Below are positions 1 through 9,159 of a stretch of 64,000 nucleotides of DNA, piece after piece. Made by a program: the position numbers and the translations under genes. Origin of the DNA: Bacillus sp. MUM 116 (GTDB taxonomy: Bacteria > Bacillota > Bacilli > Bacillales > Cytobacillaceae); NCBI RefSeq assembly GCF_001866655.1, contig NZ_MLYR01000036.1, positions 16,147 to 80,146 of the forward strand, given 5' to 3'. How positions within the stretch are numbered: the first letter of the stretch is position 1; every line of letters begins with the position of its first letter. The notes beneath the pieces were generated by a model, which saw only the letters and a program-made list of their open reading frames with translations, was not told the origin of the DNA and did no database searches.

Positions 1-9
1 CTTCAACAA

Positions 10-127
10 ACGGGCGCTTTTATGGAGTAACGAAAAAACCCTATTTCTCTATTTTAATGCTGAGAAATAGGGCTTTTCATTTTAGGCTTTCCTTAACGTT
101 GTAAATTCGCGTTTTGTGGTGGTACCC
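10..127. repeat. Dispersed hairpin repeat, copy 1
   Basis: A 15-base arm at about 36-50 pairs with 62-77 to give a strong AT-rich hairpin whose right arm ends in GGGCTTTT. The same layout, GGGCG motif, then hairpin, then a CCTTAA block, then GGTACCC, recurs at 5400-5522. Related hairpins lie at 20818-20859 and 23249-23290. The hairpin could act as a terminator, but dispersion and shared flanks argue for a mobile or amplified intergenic repeat. Confidence 0.6.
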
Positions 128-523
128 CATGCCCATCAAGCTAGGGCAAATCATTACCCCTAAAACGAAAAAAACGCTATTCTTTCTGTAATATCACGGA
201 AAGGATGGTGTTTTTTATGTGTGGCGAGGTTTTAAATGAACTTGCTCCGTTTTCAAAGGAGTTGCAACGATCTTTGTCTCCGCAAGCTCTCCAACAGCTG
301 GCTAAAAAAGTAGGTTTTGTTCAAAGGATTAGTAAACATCAAGCCAAAGATTTAATAGCGTTGTTGTCTATCAGTATACTACGTGCCAAAAGAAAGCAGC
401 GTTATTTTTTAAAAAATAGCCTGTTCAAGGCTTATTCGGCATGCCTTTCTTTAGCAGAAATAGAAAGATGCCATGAAGAAGGGTATATTCCAAGTAGTTA
501 TTACTGTTAGCTTGATGGGCATG
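128..523 (+). mobile_element. Internally deleted IS231-type element
   Basis: Perfect 16-base terminal inverted repeats (CATGCCCATCAAGCTA at 128-143 and its complement at 508-523) match the start of known IS231 ends. The element is only about 396 bp, against about 1.7 kb for a full IS231, so most of the transposase is missing. The flanks (GTGGTGGTACCC left, TTGTGGGACCCC right) resemble a decayed 12-bp target duplication. A related unoccupied copy of the left flank is at 5511-5522. Confidence 0.75.
205..510 (+). pseudogene. IS231/IS4-family transposase, internally deleted
   Basis: The 101-residue product begins like the N-terminus of IS231 transposases (an LAKKVGFVQR segment at about residues 32-41) and ends with an LFKAYSACLS segment like their C-terminus. 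The central DDE catalytic domain of a roughly 480-residue enzyme is gone, so it cannot transpose by itself. The inverted repeats still frame it, so it might be mobilised in trans as a miniature cassette. The start could be 205 or the in-frame ATG at 217. Confidence 0.6.
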
Positions 524-694
524 TTGTGGGACCCCTACATTGCAATAAAATATCGCAGTTGTCTTATGTCCATCGTTTAAAACACCCCTTTTTATATAGT
601 AAAAACTTAAGTAAAACTTATTTTTTTTATATTTTCCATATAGTTACCCTCATGTTAGCATAATTATATGTAAGGATAAGGATGCATCACTCCT

Positions 695-848
695 ATGGAA
701 CATGTACAACAACGCGGATATAAAGAAATTGAAAATATATTAAAAAAAGCGGGGAGATAATTACACTAAGACTGAGTGTGTTAAAAAGCGTTGTTTGGGA
801 TTGGATAATAATTGTTTAGCTTGTGATGATTTGTATGGATTTTGTTAA
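695..848 (+). pseudogene. Possible frameshifted small Cys-rich protein
   Basis: An ATG at 695 opens a 21-codon frame that ends just after an A7 run at 735-742. If one A is removed, translation continues to 848 and gives about 50 residues with a C-terminal cluster of five cysteines (CLGLDNNCLACDDLYGFC). No family is recognised. The ribosome binding site is weak and far upstream. It is listed because the cysteine pattern looks like real coding sequence and the lesion is in a homopolymer, as in several other genes here. Confidence 0.3.
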
Positions 849-1018
849 ATGCGAAACCGATTTAGCACTTAAACATGCAGAAGAAACTTCCAGCCATTTG
901 CTTGTATAGTGCCAAGGATGGTAAGAATATCGCTGAAAGCCAAACCCTTATGTAACAAATTCAAATCCAACGTGCATGACGAGGTCTCTTTGCTAAATAC
1001 CAGGGGGAGTGAATCAAA

Positions 1019-1413
1019 ATGAAACAGCAAGATTTTATGAAGAAAGCGATCGACTTGGTCAATGAAAATGAGCGGCACAATCATGGTACGCCATTTGGTG
1101 CAGTTGTTGTCAAAGATAGCCAAATTGTAGGCACCGGTGTCAATGAAGTTTTGGCAACCAATGACCCGACCAACCATGCGGAAATTCAAGCTGTTCGAGA
1201 AGCTTGCAAAAAATTAAACTCAATAAATCTTTCGGATTGCGAATTTATGCAATCACTGAACCGTGCCCGATTTGTTTAAGTGCGATCTAATATACACAAA
1301 TAAAAACAGTGTACTTTTCAAATGCCAGCAATTCCAGCCAAAACTATGTATACAATCAGCTTTCTTTATCACACAAAGAACGAGCAATTCGGATGGTCCA
1401 ACTTGAGCTGTAA
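1019..1413 (+). pseudogene. Guanine deaminase-like gene, frameshifted
   Basis: The first 75 codons match the zinc-dependent nucleoside/guanine deaminase fold: PFGAVVVKD at the start of the domain and the NHAEIQA zinc and proton-shuttle motif. Near 1241 one base is missing. The other frame continues with ITEPCPICLSAI, the second zinc motif (PCxxC), from 1243. It meets a TAA at 1288-1290 but stays alignable to a stop at 1413. A GGGGGAG ribosome binding site sits just before the ATG at 1019. Two lesions make this a real pseudogene. The original enzyme would have turned guanine into xanthine. Confidence 0.7.
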
Positions 1414-1620
1414 CATTAGATTTGACTTACATTCGCCACGAATTAAAAATGTTGATCCCTTGGTTGGACTTAAAAGGAAGCGTCTTTGGAAGCATATCAA
1501 GGTACAGCTTCTGTGAAATTTCGCTACGTTCTCAATCAGGGAGCAGATATTCACTTTTTCATAGAGCAGACATTCAAAAATTTTGGGAGCTACTCTACAC
1601 ATACAAGGAGGATTCAATTA

Positions 1621-2089
1621 TGATAAATGATACAGACCTGAAGCATCTACGACGCTGTATTGAACTTGCAAGGACTGCTCTCGAGAAGGGCGACGAGCCA
1701 TTCGGTTAGACAACGGAAACGTGCTTGCAGAAGACCACAACCATGTTGCCGGTGGCGACCATACCCAACATCCGGAATTTGCGTTGGCGCGTTGGGCAGC
1801 CGAGAACATGACAGCTGAAGAAAGAAGCAAAGCGACAGTATATACCTCGGGCGAACATTGCCCTATTTGCGCTGCGGCCCACGGATGGGTTGGATTAGGT
1901 CGGATTGTTTATGCAAGTTCCTCTGAACAGCTAGGCCAATGGTTGGACGAGATGGGGATTGCTGCATCGCGCGTTCGCAACCTTCCGATCCAAGATGTCA
2001 TTCGTGATACTTCAATAGACGGCCCTGTTCCCGAGCTCGCGAAGCGAGTTCGTCAACTTCATCATCAGTTTTACAAAGTGAAACGGTGA
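1621..2089 (+). pseudogene. Cytidine/nucleoside deaminase-family gene with small deletion
   Basis: An AAGGAGG site precedes the ATG at 1621. The product runs 29 residues to DEPFG and stops at 1707-1709. The next frame, from about 1710 to 2089, carries the rest: a zinc motif HPEFALARWA, then SGEHCPICAAAHGW (second zinc motif), then a C-terminal helix. Only the short strand after DEPFG, about 6-8 codons, is missing, so this is a small internal deletion with a frame change. It lies directly behind another broken deaminase. Substrate cannot be told from the sequence. Confidence 0.7.
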
Positions 2090-2124
2090 GCACGGCATGC
2101 TTGGCGAGGGAGTTCAATAGAACG

Positions 2125-2163
2125 AAAAGCAATCTCTGGAACAAATCCAAAGATTGCTTTTGT
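2125..2163 (+). terminator. Rho-independent terminator after deaminase remnant
   Basis: Stem AAAGCAATCTCTGGA with its near-perfect complement and a TTTT tail, 36 bases after the stop at 2089. Confidence 0.7.
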
Positions 2164-2201
2164 GTATATGTGATGCTTATTAAAAAGAATGGTATCTATG
2201 A

Positions 2202-2321
2202 ATGGATGAGGCGGTTACAGTGATGAAAGTCGCGGGGCTACTCGCAGTCATCGCCGGCGTCATCATAACAACTCGAACACAAGTGAAACAGTACATCCCG
2301 GATAAGAAAGCGAATTTCTAA
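2202..2321 (+). CDS. Tiny hydrophobic ORF, 39 residues
   Basis: An ATG at 2202 opens 39 codons with a hydrophobic stretch (AGLLAVIAGVIITT) followed by a basic tail. No good ribosome binding site is visible and no family is recognised. It may be the C-terminal remnant of a membrane protein, or chance. Listed with low confidence. Confidence 0.2.
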   Translation: MDEAVTVMKVAGLLAVIAGVIITTRTQVKQYIPDKKANF

Positions 2322-2507
2322 GTGTTTTGGTACGAATGAGATGAACCTAGGTAAAATGCAGCCAGAGTAGAAATCTTACCTACAAACATCATCTGAACGC
2401 GAAAAAGCACCTATATCAATTCCCATACCGCAGCAAAGAGCTGCATTTTATGGCCCTTGTTCAGTGATTAAGTAGATTAATAGTTTTATCTGATTAAGGA
2501 GTTGCAA

Positions 2508-4010
2508 ATGACAAATTATTCGCATATAAACCATTCAAATAACAAACAAATTAAAGTAAAACCACTAATGACTTCATTACTCATTTGCGGTTTTATGGGT
2601 ATGTTTAGTGAAACTGCCTTAAATATAGCATTAAACCAATTAATGTTAGAATTTCGGATTTCAGCCTCAACCATACAGTGGTTAACTACTAGTTATTTAC
2701 TTGTACTCGGTATTCTCATTCCTGTTTCAGGGTTGCTTGTTAAAAGGTTTTTAACTAGGAATCTATTTATTGCTAGTCTATGTTTTTCGATTTTAGGTTT
2801 ATTTATTGAAGCGACTTCCTCGAGTTTTTCTATTTTATTAATCGGCCGAATTATTCAGGCAACTGGTACAGGATTACTCACGCCTTTGTTATTTAATACA
2901 GTTCTGGTCATTTTCCCACCACAAAAACGCGGGACGGCCATGGGCACTGTTGGCCTTGTCATGATGTTTGCCCCTGCTGTTGGCCCCATCATTTCAGGAT
3001 TAATTATCCAACATCTAGATTGGCACTGGATCTTTTGGATTCCCATTCCGTTTTATTTGCTGGCACTAAGATTGGGAGTTATTTATTTGATTGATCTATC
3101 GACGAGCAACAAGCCTAAAATTGATGTATTATCTATCCTTTTTTCAACAATTGGTTTTGGCGGCCTTGTTTTTGGCTTCAGTCATGCAGGAGAAGTGAAT
3201 GGAGGATTGACTAATTGGACGGTCCTGTGTTCCCTCGCGGCTGGCATATCTTCTATGATTCTTTTTTCCATCCGTCAAATGTCCATGAAGGAGCCCATAC
3301 TTAATTTAAGGGTTTTTAAGCATCCGATGTTTATTATGGGCATTGGACTAACTGTTTTAAGTAACATGATCATTTTCTCCAGCATGTTACTTATGCCGCT
3401 GTTTATGCAAGGTGGACTCGGCTTTACTTCGGCTAAGGCGGGCTTGTTCCTGTTGCCTGGAGGGGTAATTAATGGTTTTATGGCATTAATCAATGGACGT
3501 ATATTTGACAAGCATGGGCCGAGGTGGTTAGTAATTCCAGGCTTCATTCTAGGCACTACTTCCGTCCTGGTATTCTCCAATCTGTCTGACGCAACCAAAG
3601 GGTTTACAATTATTTTCTTCCAGATACTATTGATGGTTGGAATGTCGATGATTACAACGCCTTCACAAACAAATGGCCTTAACCAATTGGAACACCCTTT
3701 ATATCCGGATGGAACAGCCATTATTAACACAACTATTCAAACATCTGGTGCAATTGGTACGGCAATTGCAGTTAGTATTTTAAATGCAAGTCAAAACGCA
3801 TTCTTGAGTCGGGTAACTGATCTTTCTAACCCGGAAATTCAAAAAGAGGCATTGATCTTAGGCATTCAACACGCCTATACGTTTGCAACAATCGTTGCCA
3901 TTGTTGGCTTCTCATGTTCTTTCTTAATCAAGCGTGTAATGGCTGGACAAGAAGAGAAATTGATAAATGTAGACAGTGAACAAGAATTAAAAGAAGATCT
4001 TCGTAGTTAA
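2508..4010 (+). CDS. MFS efflux transporter, DHA2 (14-TM) family
   Basis: A 500-residue integral membrane protein with about 14 hydrophobic segments, the usual size for DHA2 proton-driven multidrug antiporters such as EmrB, LmrB and QacA. The antiporter motif C is visible as APAVGPIISG near residue 155. The N-terminal region has the family pattern ETALNIALNQL. Start at ATG 2508 is chosen over TTG 2502 because AAGGAG ends 6 bases before it. The product would export drugs or toxic compounds from the cytoplasm. The substrate is unknown. It stands alone between decayed genes and no regulator is next to it. It is the only full-length gene in the first 7 kb. Confidence 0.85.
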   Translation: MTNYSHINHSNNKQIKVKPLMTSLLICGFMGMFSETALNIALNQLMLEFRISASTIQWLTTSYLLVLGILIPVSGLLVKRFLTRNLFIASLCFSILGLFIEATSSSFSILLIGRIIQATGTGLLTPLLFNTVLVIFPPQKRGTAMGTVGLVMMFAPAVGPIISGLIIQHLDWHWIFWIPIPFYLLALRLGVIYLIDLSTSNKPKIDVLSILFSTIGFGGLVFGFSHAGEVNGGLTNWTVLCSLAAGISSMILFSIRQMSMKEPILNLRVFKHPMFIMGIGLTVLSNMIIFSSMLLMPLFMQGGLGFTSAKAGLFLLPGGVINGFMALINGRIFDKHGPRWLVIPGFILGTTSVLVFSNLSDATKGFTIIFFQILLMVGMSMITTPSQTNGLNQLEHPLYPDGTAIINTTIQTSGAIGTAIAVSILNASQNAFLSRVTDLSNPEIQKEALILGIQHAYTFATIVAIVGFSCSFLIKRVMAGQEEKLINVDSEQELKEDLRS

Positions 4011-4244
4011 TTTCAATGACTATCTTAAGAAGGTTCTTATAATTAGTGCAAGACAAGGTCAATTATCTTAGACATTTTATCAGTATGTTCAAGTTTCATA
4101 GATTTCTTGCACCATATACATATGTGTTTCTTGATACCCTTAAAACGGCTGCTCAAACAACTCTGCATTTATTCTTGATAGGTGAGGAGTTCAACGAGAT
4201 GAATCCTGAATATATCGAAGGGGTAAAGAATTTACTTCCCGGTT

Positions 4245-4430
4245 TTCGTTAAAGGGGCCAAGCTTTCAGTTGGCGACCTCCATTTCTCACAAGGTGACGG
4301 AGAAATCACTTTCTGCGGCGGCATTGAAATGGCGGGCTGGATTGACCTCAAGGTAGACGTCATTAAAGGTGGTATGGAAAAGAATAAAATTACAGAAAAC
4401 CCAGTTTTCAAACCGGGGCCTGTAGTGGTT
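4245..4430 (+). pseudogene. Acetamidase/formamidase (FmdA-type) C-terminal remnant
   Basis: About 61 codons read VKGAKLSVGDLHFSQGDGE, then an FCGGIEMAGW segment and FKPGPVV, which is the conserved core of acetamidase/formamidase enzymes that hydrolyse short amides to ammonia and an acid. The upstream part of the gene is absent: the preceding frame (4046-4244) does not match the family. The frame runs on through a terminator hairpin to a stop at 4466. It is a deletion relic. Confidence 0.65.
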
Positions 4431-4456
4431 ATCATGACGATAACCACTATTTTTTT
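4424..4456 (+). terminator. Rho-independent terminator
   Basis: Perfect 10-bp stem AGTGGTTATC / GATAACCACT, five-base loop, then a run of T. Confidence 0.85.
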
Positions 4457-4466
4457 TAGTTTATGA

Positions 4467-5135
4467 AGTCTTAACCTTGGTTCCTTCATACTAATTACAA
4501 TTATCGTTTAATATATAAAATGAGGTTTGGTTAATCGAAAATTTAATTGACAAATTTATTCTGAAAATTATAAAATTATTTTGTAATGAAAACATTGTTT
4601 TAAATATAAAACACAATGCAAGAAGGCTATTAAAATGTAAACTGATGTTGAAAGGGTCCAGTTGGCGATGTGAAATTAATTTATACAGCAATTATTGAGA
4701 GTCTTTTCAAAGTTTATAAAGAAAATGTTTGGACGAGAAAATGGCAAAACTCTTGTAGAAGGAAATTTTTGAATTTTATTGCTAGTGTCGGAAATGAGAA
4801 TGTACAATGCATCAACTTGCGGTAACAATAGATTAAATCAACTTGCAGTGGAAGAGAAGAATCTACATGTTTTACAATCAAGTGAGTTTGCGCTAAGTAA
4901 GGGTAGATCCGCCCATGTTAAGACATTGAAAACACACAAAACATTTGTAGAGTCTAGAATTTCATTGCCTATTTGTTCACATTAAGAAAAGAAGCGATGG
5001 AAATCTGTCTGTTTCATGATGATTAAATGGGAAAGGAAACAATAAGAGAGTTTTAGATTCGCATGTTCAAAATAGAAACGAATCTTGACGAGATACCGGT
5101 TTTACTTAAAGTCTAATGAAATTAGGTGAAATTCA
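4467..5135. other. AT-rich stretch without convincing gene
   Basis: Both strands were read. Only short frames without ribosome binding sites or recognisable motifs are present, such as 4779-4985. No RNA gene or repeat was recognised. Confidence 0.5.
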
Positions 5136-5258
5136 ATGATCAATAGAAACACTTCAATACAAAGATGGTTAGGTGTATTAACCTTATTAGCCATTGTTAT
5201 TATTTCCTATATCTATTTCATCATAATAAAGTTGTTTAAAAACAATAAAGTCGTTTAA
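5136..5258 (+). CDS. Small single-pass membrane protein, 40 residues
   Basis: ATG at 5136 follows AGGTGA with 6-base spacing. The product has a polar N-terminus, one strong hydrophobic helix (residues about 12-31, WLGVLTLLAIVIISYIYF) and a basic tail (KLFKNNKVV), typical of small bacterial membrane proteins. It is not recognised as a named family. It stands alone, 5' of a hairpin repeat. Confidence 0.45.
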   Translation: MINRNTSIQRWLGVLTLLAIVIISYIYFIIIKLFKNNKVV

Positions 5259-5399
5259 AAAAGGGTAAACCTTGTACTCTCCCTTACTTCATGATTTCGG
5301 GAGACCTAATAGGTACTTTCAGATGCAAACGCTAGTTCAAAACTTATAGTATTCATATCCAGCGAGTTTGGCAGTAGCAGTAAGATTCTTATTCAATTA

Positions 5400-5522
5400 A
5401 AGGGCGTTTTAATGGAGGAACGACAAAAGCCCAATTTCTCTATTGTAATTCTGAGGAATTGGGCTTTTTAATATTGGAATATCCTTAATGTATGTTTTCA
5501 GAGTTTCGTTGGTGGGTACCCC
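5400..5522. repeat. Dispersed hairpin repeat, copy 2 (unoccupied IS231 target)
   Basis: Same order of blocks as bases 10-127: GGGCG, GGAGGAACGA, a hairpin AAGCCCAATTTCTC with its complement, CCTTAATG, and GGTGGGTACCCC at 5511-5522. In copy 1 the IS231 remnant begins directly after the matching GGTACCC, so this copy shows what an uninterrupted site looks like. Confidence 0.6.
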
Positions 5523-5603
5523 TTTGAAGACTTTTATTTAAAAGTTACAATTTACATAATCTTTATGTTTTCTTAATTCTTTGTACATGCTTTTCGTGAA
5601 AAT

Positions 5604-5652
5604 GGAGTAGTAGACATACTCCTTTCATCCAGCACTTAGCTGGACTTTTTTT
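5604..5652 (+). terminator. Paired hairpins with T-run
   Basis: First stem GGAGTA / TACTCC (5604-5622), then TCCAGC / GCTGGA followed by seven T (5628-5651). The second is a normal intrinsic terminator. Which transcript it ends is unclear. Confidence 0.6.
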
Positions 5653-6120
5653 GTTACATTTCTCTAGGTCAGAACATAAAAAATAGAAAAATCTCGTCAA
5701 AAATAGCCTTTACTCATCGATAGCAAAGGCTATTTATCAAAGGTAAAGTGCATTTTTCCGAATTGAAGCTAAAAGAAGCATGATCGATTAAGAGGCTGTC
5801 ATTTTTTTTGTTGAACTAACAGGGAGTAATATACAGTATGATATCCTTCGTATTCGACCTATCTTATGAAATAAAATTAGCTAATTTTTAACTTTATAGA
5901 AAGTATTCATCGTATCGGATTTCGATTGAAGTGGATTTGAAGACTTTAAGAATTGAATTGGGAAAATAAAAGAATTATCTGTTTCCAAGGTGGAGCTTTA
6001 AACTTAATCTTTTTGCTTTTTACGGCTGAAAACATGTTAGGTTCCAGTCCAAGGGCGGTTAAAAGAATTCGGGACATTAGTTTTTATATAAAGCTATCAT
6101 ATTAAGATTAAATTTCATGA
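5653..6120. other. Intergenic, one further hairpin only
   Basis: AAATAGCCTTT at 5702 pairs with AAAGGCTATTT near 5738. It has no T-tail. No gene was recognised on either strand. Confidence 0.45.
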
Positions 6121-6222
6121 TCATTCCGCTTCTGCGTTTGTTATGTCTCTGCACTCCCAGCATTCAGCCCGATTCCTCTCCATAATAGATAATTCCTCTC
6201 CGCATGAAATGCAAATATCCAT
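6121..6222 (-). CDS. 33-residue zinc-ribbon protein
   Basis: Read from the minus strand: AAGGGGGATTACC, then ATG, giving MDICISCGEEL and an ECWECRD segment and stop. Two CxxC pairs 15 residues apart (Cys4/Cys7 and Cys21/Cys24) make a compact treble-clef or ribbon-like metal site. The ribosome binding site is strong. Such micro zinc proteins occur in Bacillaceae (YhfH-like), but no exact family is assigned. No operon partner. Confidence 0.6.
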   Translation of the reverse strand: MDICISCGEELSIMERNRAECWECRDITNAEAE

Positions 6223-6706
6223 TGGTAATCCCCCTTTGTGTTTTTTCATTGAATAAACCTCCAACTTCATTTAGTACTTAAGTGGTCAAATTAATTATAA
6301 CACCAAATTTTCTGAAAAAAAAGAAAACATAATGTTAATTAAGTTACATAAATTGCGATCATATCACTGTACCATCTTGAAATAATGTAAAATCTAGAAA
6401 AATACAACTTCAGATTTTAGGAGATAACCCGAAGAGAGGGACATCAATAAAAGTGATAGGGCTAATACCGTGTGAGCTCTTTTCTTTAGAATAGATAAGA
6501 TATTTGGAATTGGATATCGTTATTTTTTCTTGGGAAATTTCGAAATGGATCATAAGGCCATGAGGCAGGTGTTTAATATTGATGAAGACTGGGGGCGCTG
6601 ACAAGAGCGCCATTTCATGTCTTTACGGGGAATCGAAATTTACCTAAGAAAATCATTTTGCTTAAATTATTTTTCTAGCAAATCATTCTAACCGGCCCCA
6701 TATATT
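6223..6706. other. Intergenic, no supported gene
   Basis: A 67-codon minus-strand frame at 6410-6613 lacks a ribosome binding site and any recognisable motif. Nothing else supported. Confidence 0.45.
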
Positions 6707-6994
6707 CTATATCATATCGACATGAGTTATTTTCCAATGTTCATTCTTAATCAGGTGCTCCAAGCTTTCTTTGTCTTTATTCTTAAAGTAAACAATAATT
6801 TGTTTATGCTGTTCATTCATTTCTTCTAATGCTGTAAAGAGTTTTTCTTCGTCTTTACTTAAATAAATCTGCCTGACAAAACTATTCTGTAAAGAATCAA
6901 GGAGCTCAATTAATGTAGGGTTGTAACACTTATTAATGTATACTTTATGGAATGGGTTTTGGTATTTTTGGGGCTTTTCATCGGCACCTTCGTC
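6707..6994 (-). pseudogene. GntR-family regulator, FCD-domain remnant
   Basis: The minus strand encodes 95 residues without a start codon: NPFHKVYINKCYNPTLIELL, then a helix-rich stretch (EEKLFTALEEMNEQHKQII), ending at TAG (6707-6709). This is the helical FCD effector domain of FadR-subfamily GntR repressors. The DNA-binding winged helix and the first FCD helices are missing and bases upstream of 6994 do not continue it. An inactive relic. Confidence 0.65.
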
Positions 6995-7477
6995 AAACTA
7001 AAAAATTACTATTGAATTTTTCTGAAACCAGAATAATTAATAGATTAAACCATCCCATGCCAAAAAAACCAATAATGAAAAATAAAAGCCCGTTTAATTA
7101 AACAGGCTTTTTCTATTTGCTCTTTTATCAAGGGTTATTAAGTTAATTTACTCAAACTTAATTCCAAGGCTACAGTAAGTTGATTCAAATATTGTTTGCG
7201 AGTGGAAAAAAACAAATCGTCAATTGCCCTGAAAAATGTTAAAGGATATCCCTCATATCGGCTTACAAGAAGCCGCGTAAAGCTGGTAAATCTCTTGTAG
7301 AATTGGCTAGATCTATCATGTTTAAAACTTGGATATCATAAGCTTGGACCAGTCGGCAATCGATCAAACGATTTGGATTAGACACTGGGATTAAGCATAG
7401 CCGCCCCCGTTTCATGGAGAGGCAGAACAAAGGAATGTTCATTGCAATAATATGTACTTTTTTTTTCCATAAACATC
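6995..7477. other. Intergenic with terminator-like hairpin
   Basis: A hairpin AAAGCCcGTTTAAT / ATTAAACaGGCTTT with T-tail lies at 7085-7113. The rest shows no gene on either strand. Confidence 0.5.
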
Positions 7478-8899
7478 CTACACCTTTTCTTGGCTAATGT
7501 CATATTTTTTGAATCTCCTCATTAACAGGGAATGTGTAATTCCAAGAGCGTTTGCCGTTTTTCGAACTGTCTTATGTTTTTTATACGCTTTTCCAATTAT
7601 CTTTTTCTCTATGTTCTGTAATGTATCTGTTAAAGATTTTCCATGTGAAATAAACTGCGATTCCAATTCTTCATCACACTCTTCTCTGAAATGTTCTGGT
7701 AAGTCAGAAAGGGAAATTTCATCCTGATTTGCAAGAACGACAAGCTGTTCGACCAAATTTTCAAGTTCTCTGATGTTTCCCGGCCAATCGTAATTTTCAA
7801 GGATTTTGATAACTTTTCTTGAGAAAATTCTTTGTTTATGATGCAAAGCATTAAATTTTTTTAAATAGAAGACAAGAAAAGGGAAAATATCTTCCTTACG
7901 TTCACAAAGTGATGGAATTTCGACCGGTAGCACATTAAGACGATAAAACAAATCGGCACGAAATTGGCCGCTTTTTACCAGGCCTTCTAAATCTCTGTTT
8001 GTAGCAGCGATAAAGCGTACGTCTGCCTTATACGTTTTTGAAGCCCCAATTGGCATGTATGTCTTGCTCTGTAATAGTTGTAGAAGCTTGGGTTGTATGT
8101 GAAGAGGCATTTCGCTGATTTCATCCAGAAAAAGTGTTCCGTGCTCCGCCAATTTTACCAATCCGACTTTTCCATTAGAATTGGCCCCTGTAAATGATCC
8201 TCTTTCGTACCCAAAGAGCTCGGATTCGATGAGACTTTCTGGAATGGCCGCACAATTAATATGAATAAAAGGATTGTCGCATCTTTCGCTAATGTTATGA
8301 ATCTGTTTGGCCGTCAAGCTTTTACCTACACCGGTCTCTCCGGTAATCAGTACCGTCGAGTTAACACCAGCGATTTTTTCAATTAATTCTGAAAGGCGGG
8401 CATAGGCACGGCTCTGGCCGAAAAAAGAGTGCTCATCCTTATTAAACATCGGCAGCCGTATATTCATTTTCCTGATTTCCTGAATGTATCGTTGCAAAAG
8501 TGACTCTATCTTTTTAAGTTCGAAATCGGAAGTGTTCTTTACGACATTTGTAATATCCCTTCTGTGGGCAATGGCATATTTTAACCTTTTTTGGTGATCT
8601 AGAATAACGTGTCCTGTTCCTAAAAACTTTTTTCCGTTGAGTAACTTTTGAACAGTGGTTATTGTTTTTCTGGCTTCGAGAGCTCTTTTAATAGCGGAAG
8701 GTTGGAAAATTCCCTGTTGTTCGAGTTCGGTTGCACTTTTTCCGATCAATTCCTTCTTGGACATTCCACAATTTCTCTGAACTGAATCATTCACCCACAA
8801 TGTCGTTCCGTTTTTGTCAGAAATATAAATATCATCATCAATTGCATTGAGAATTTGAAAAAAATATTCCGGGTCAATTTGAAATTGATCTGTCTCCAT
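7478..8899 (-). CDS. Sigma-54-dependent transcriptional activator (PAS-AAA+-Fis)
   Basis: 473 residues. An N-terminal PAS sensor (about 10-115) is followed by an AAA+ domain: Walker A GETGVGKS (187-194), the sigma-54 contact loop GSFTGA (234-239; usual form GAFTGA), Walker B GTLFLDEIS (254-262) and the arginine-finger segment FRADLFYR (313-320). A Fis-type helix-turn-helix is at about 438-465. It is an enhancer-binding ATPase that opens sigma-54 promoters on sensing a small ligand. It is transcribed divergently from a perfect -24/-12 promoter at 9098-9113, so it most likely controls the transporter and TIM-barrel cluster to the right. AGGAGGAAAAA precedes the start. The ligand is unknown. Confidence 0.92.
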   Translation of the reverse strand: METDQFQIDPEYFFQILNAIDDDIYISDKNGTTLWVNDSVQRNCGMSKKELIGKSATELEQQGIFQPSAIKRALEARKTITTVQKLLNGKKFLGTGHVILDHQKRLKYAIAHRRDITNVVKNTSDFELKKIESLLQRYIQEIRKMNIRLPMFNKDEHSFFGQSRAYARLSELIEKIAGVNSTVLITGETGVGKSLTAKQIHNISERCDNPFIHINCAAIPESLIESELFGYERGSFTGANSNGKVGLVKLAEHGTLFLDEISEMPLHIQPKLLQLLQSKTYMPIGASKTYKADVRFIAATNRDLEGLVKSGQFRADLFYRLNVLPVEIPSLCERKEDIFPFLVFYLKKFNALHHKQRIFSRKVIKILENYDWPGNIRELENLVEQLVVLANQDEISLSDLPEHFREECDEELESQFISHGKSLTDTLQNIEKKIIGKAYKKHKTVRKTANALGITHSLLMRRFKKYDISQEKV

Positions 8900-9007
8900 T
8901 TTTTCCTCCTTGTAAAAATTGTAAATTTGTAGTGATATTGAATCGGATCATAGATCGTAAGGAAATAAAGGGTTGTTTCCTGGATTGAAAACGAAACATC
9001 TGTATCG

Positions 9008-9020
9008 ATTGTAATACAAT
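9008..9020. promoter_or_regulatory. Candidate enhancer (UAS) palindrome
   Basis: A perfect ATTGTA-A-TACAAT dyad lies 77 bp upstream of the -24 box, between the activator gene and the sigma-54 promoter, where an enhancer-binding protein would bind. Function is inferred from position only. Confidence 0.4.
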
Positions 9021-9097
9021 TTTATCAGATATTTTTGGAAAATACTTAATATTGTGCCAATTTTTATTCGATTTTTTATGTTAAACATGTGATAACT

Positions 9098-9113
9098 TGG
9101 CACAAAATTTGCA
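9098..9113 (+). promoter_or_regulatory. Sigma-54 (-24/-12) promoter
   Basis: TGGCAC, five bases (AAAAT), TTGCA: an exact match to the SigL/RpoN consensus with invariant GG and GC spacing. It faces the genes at 9160 onward and lies about 200 bp from the start of the divergent sigma-54 activator gene. Confidence 0.9.
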
Positions 9114-9159
9114 AATAAACCATTAACAAATATATTCAAACTCAGAAGGAGGATTTCTA

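Noticed and set aside
1341..1356. Ter-like AACTATGTATAC in the deaminase pseudogene
   Set aside because: Only the first eight core bases fit; CYAAAT is absent, and it lies within former coding sequence far from rtp.
4046..4252. 68-codon frame upstream of the formamidase remnant
   Set aside because: GTG start, no ribosome binding site, and in a different frame from the recognisable enzyme segment; no family.
4779..4985. 68-codon plus-strand frame
   Set aside because: No ribosome binding site, no motif, composition like surrounding non-coding DNA.
6410..6613. 67-codon minus-strand frame
   Set aside because: No ribosome binding site or motif; probably chance.
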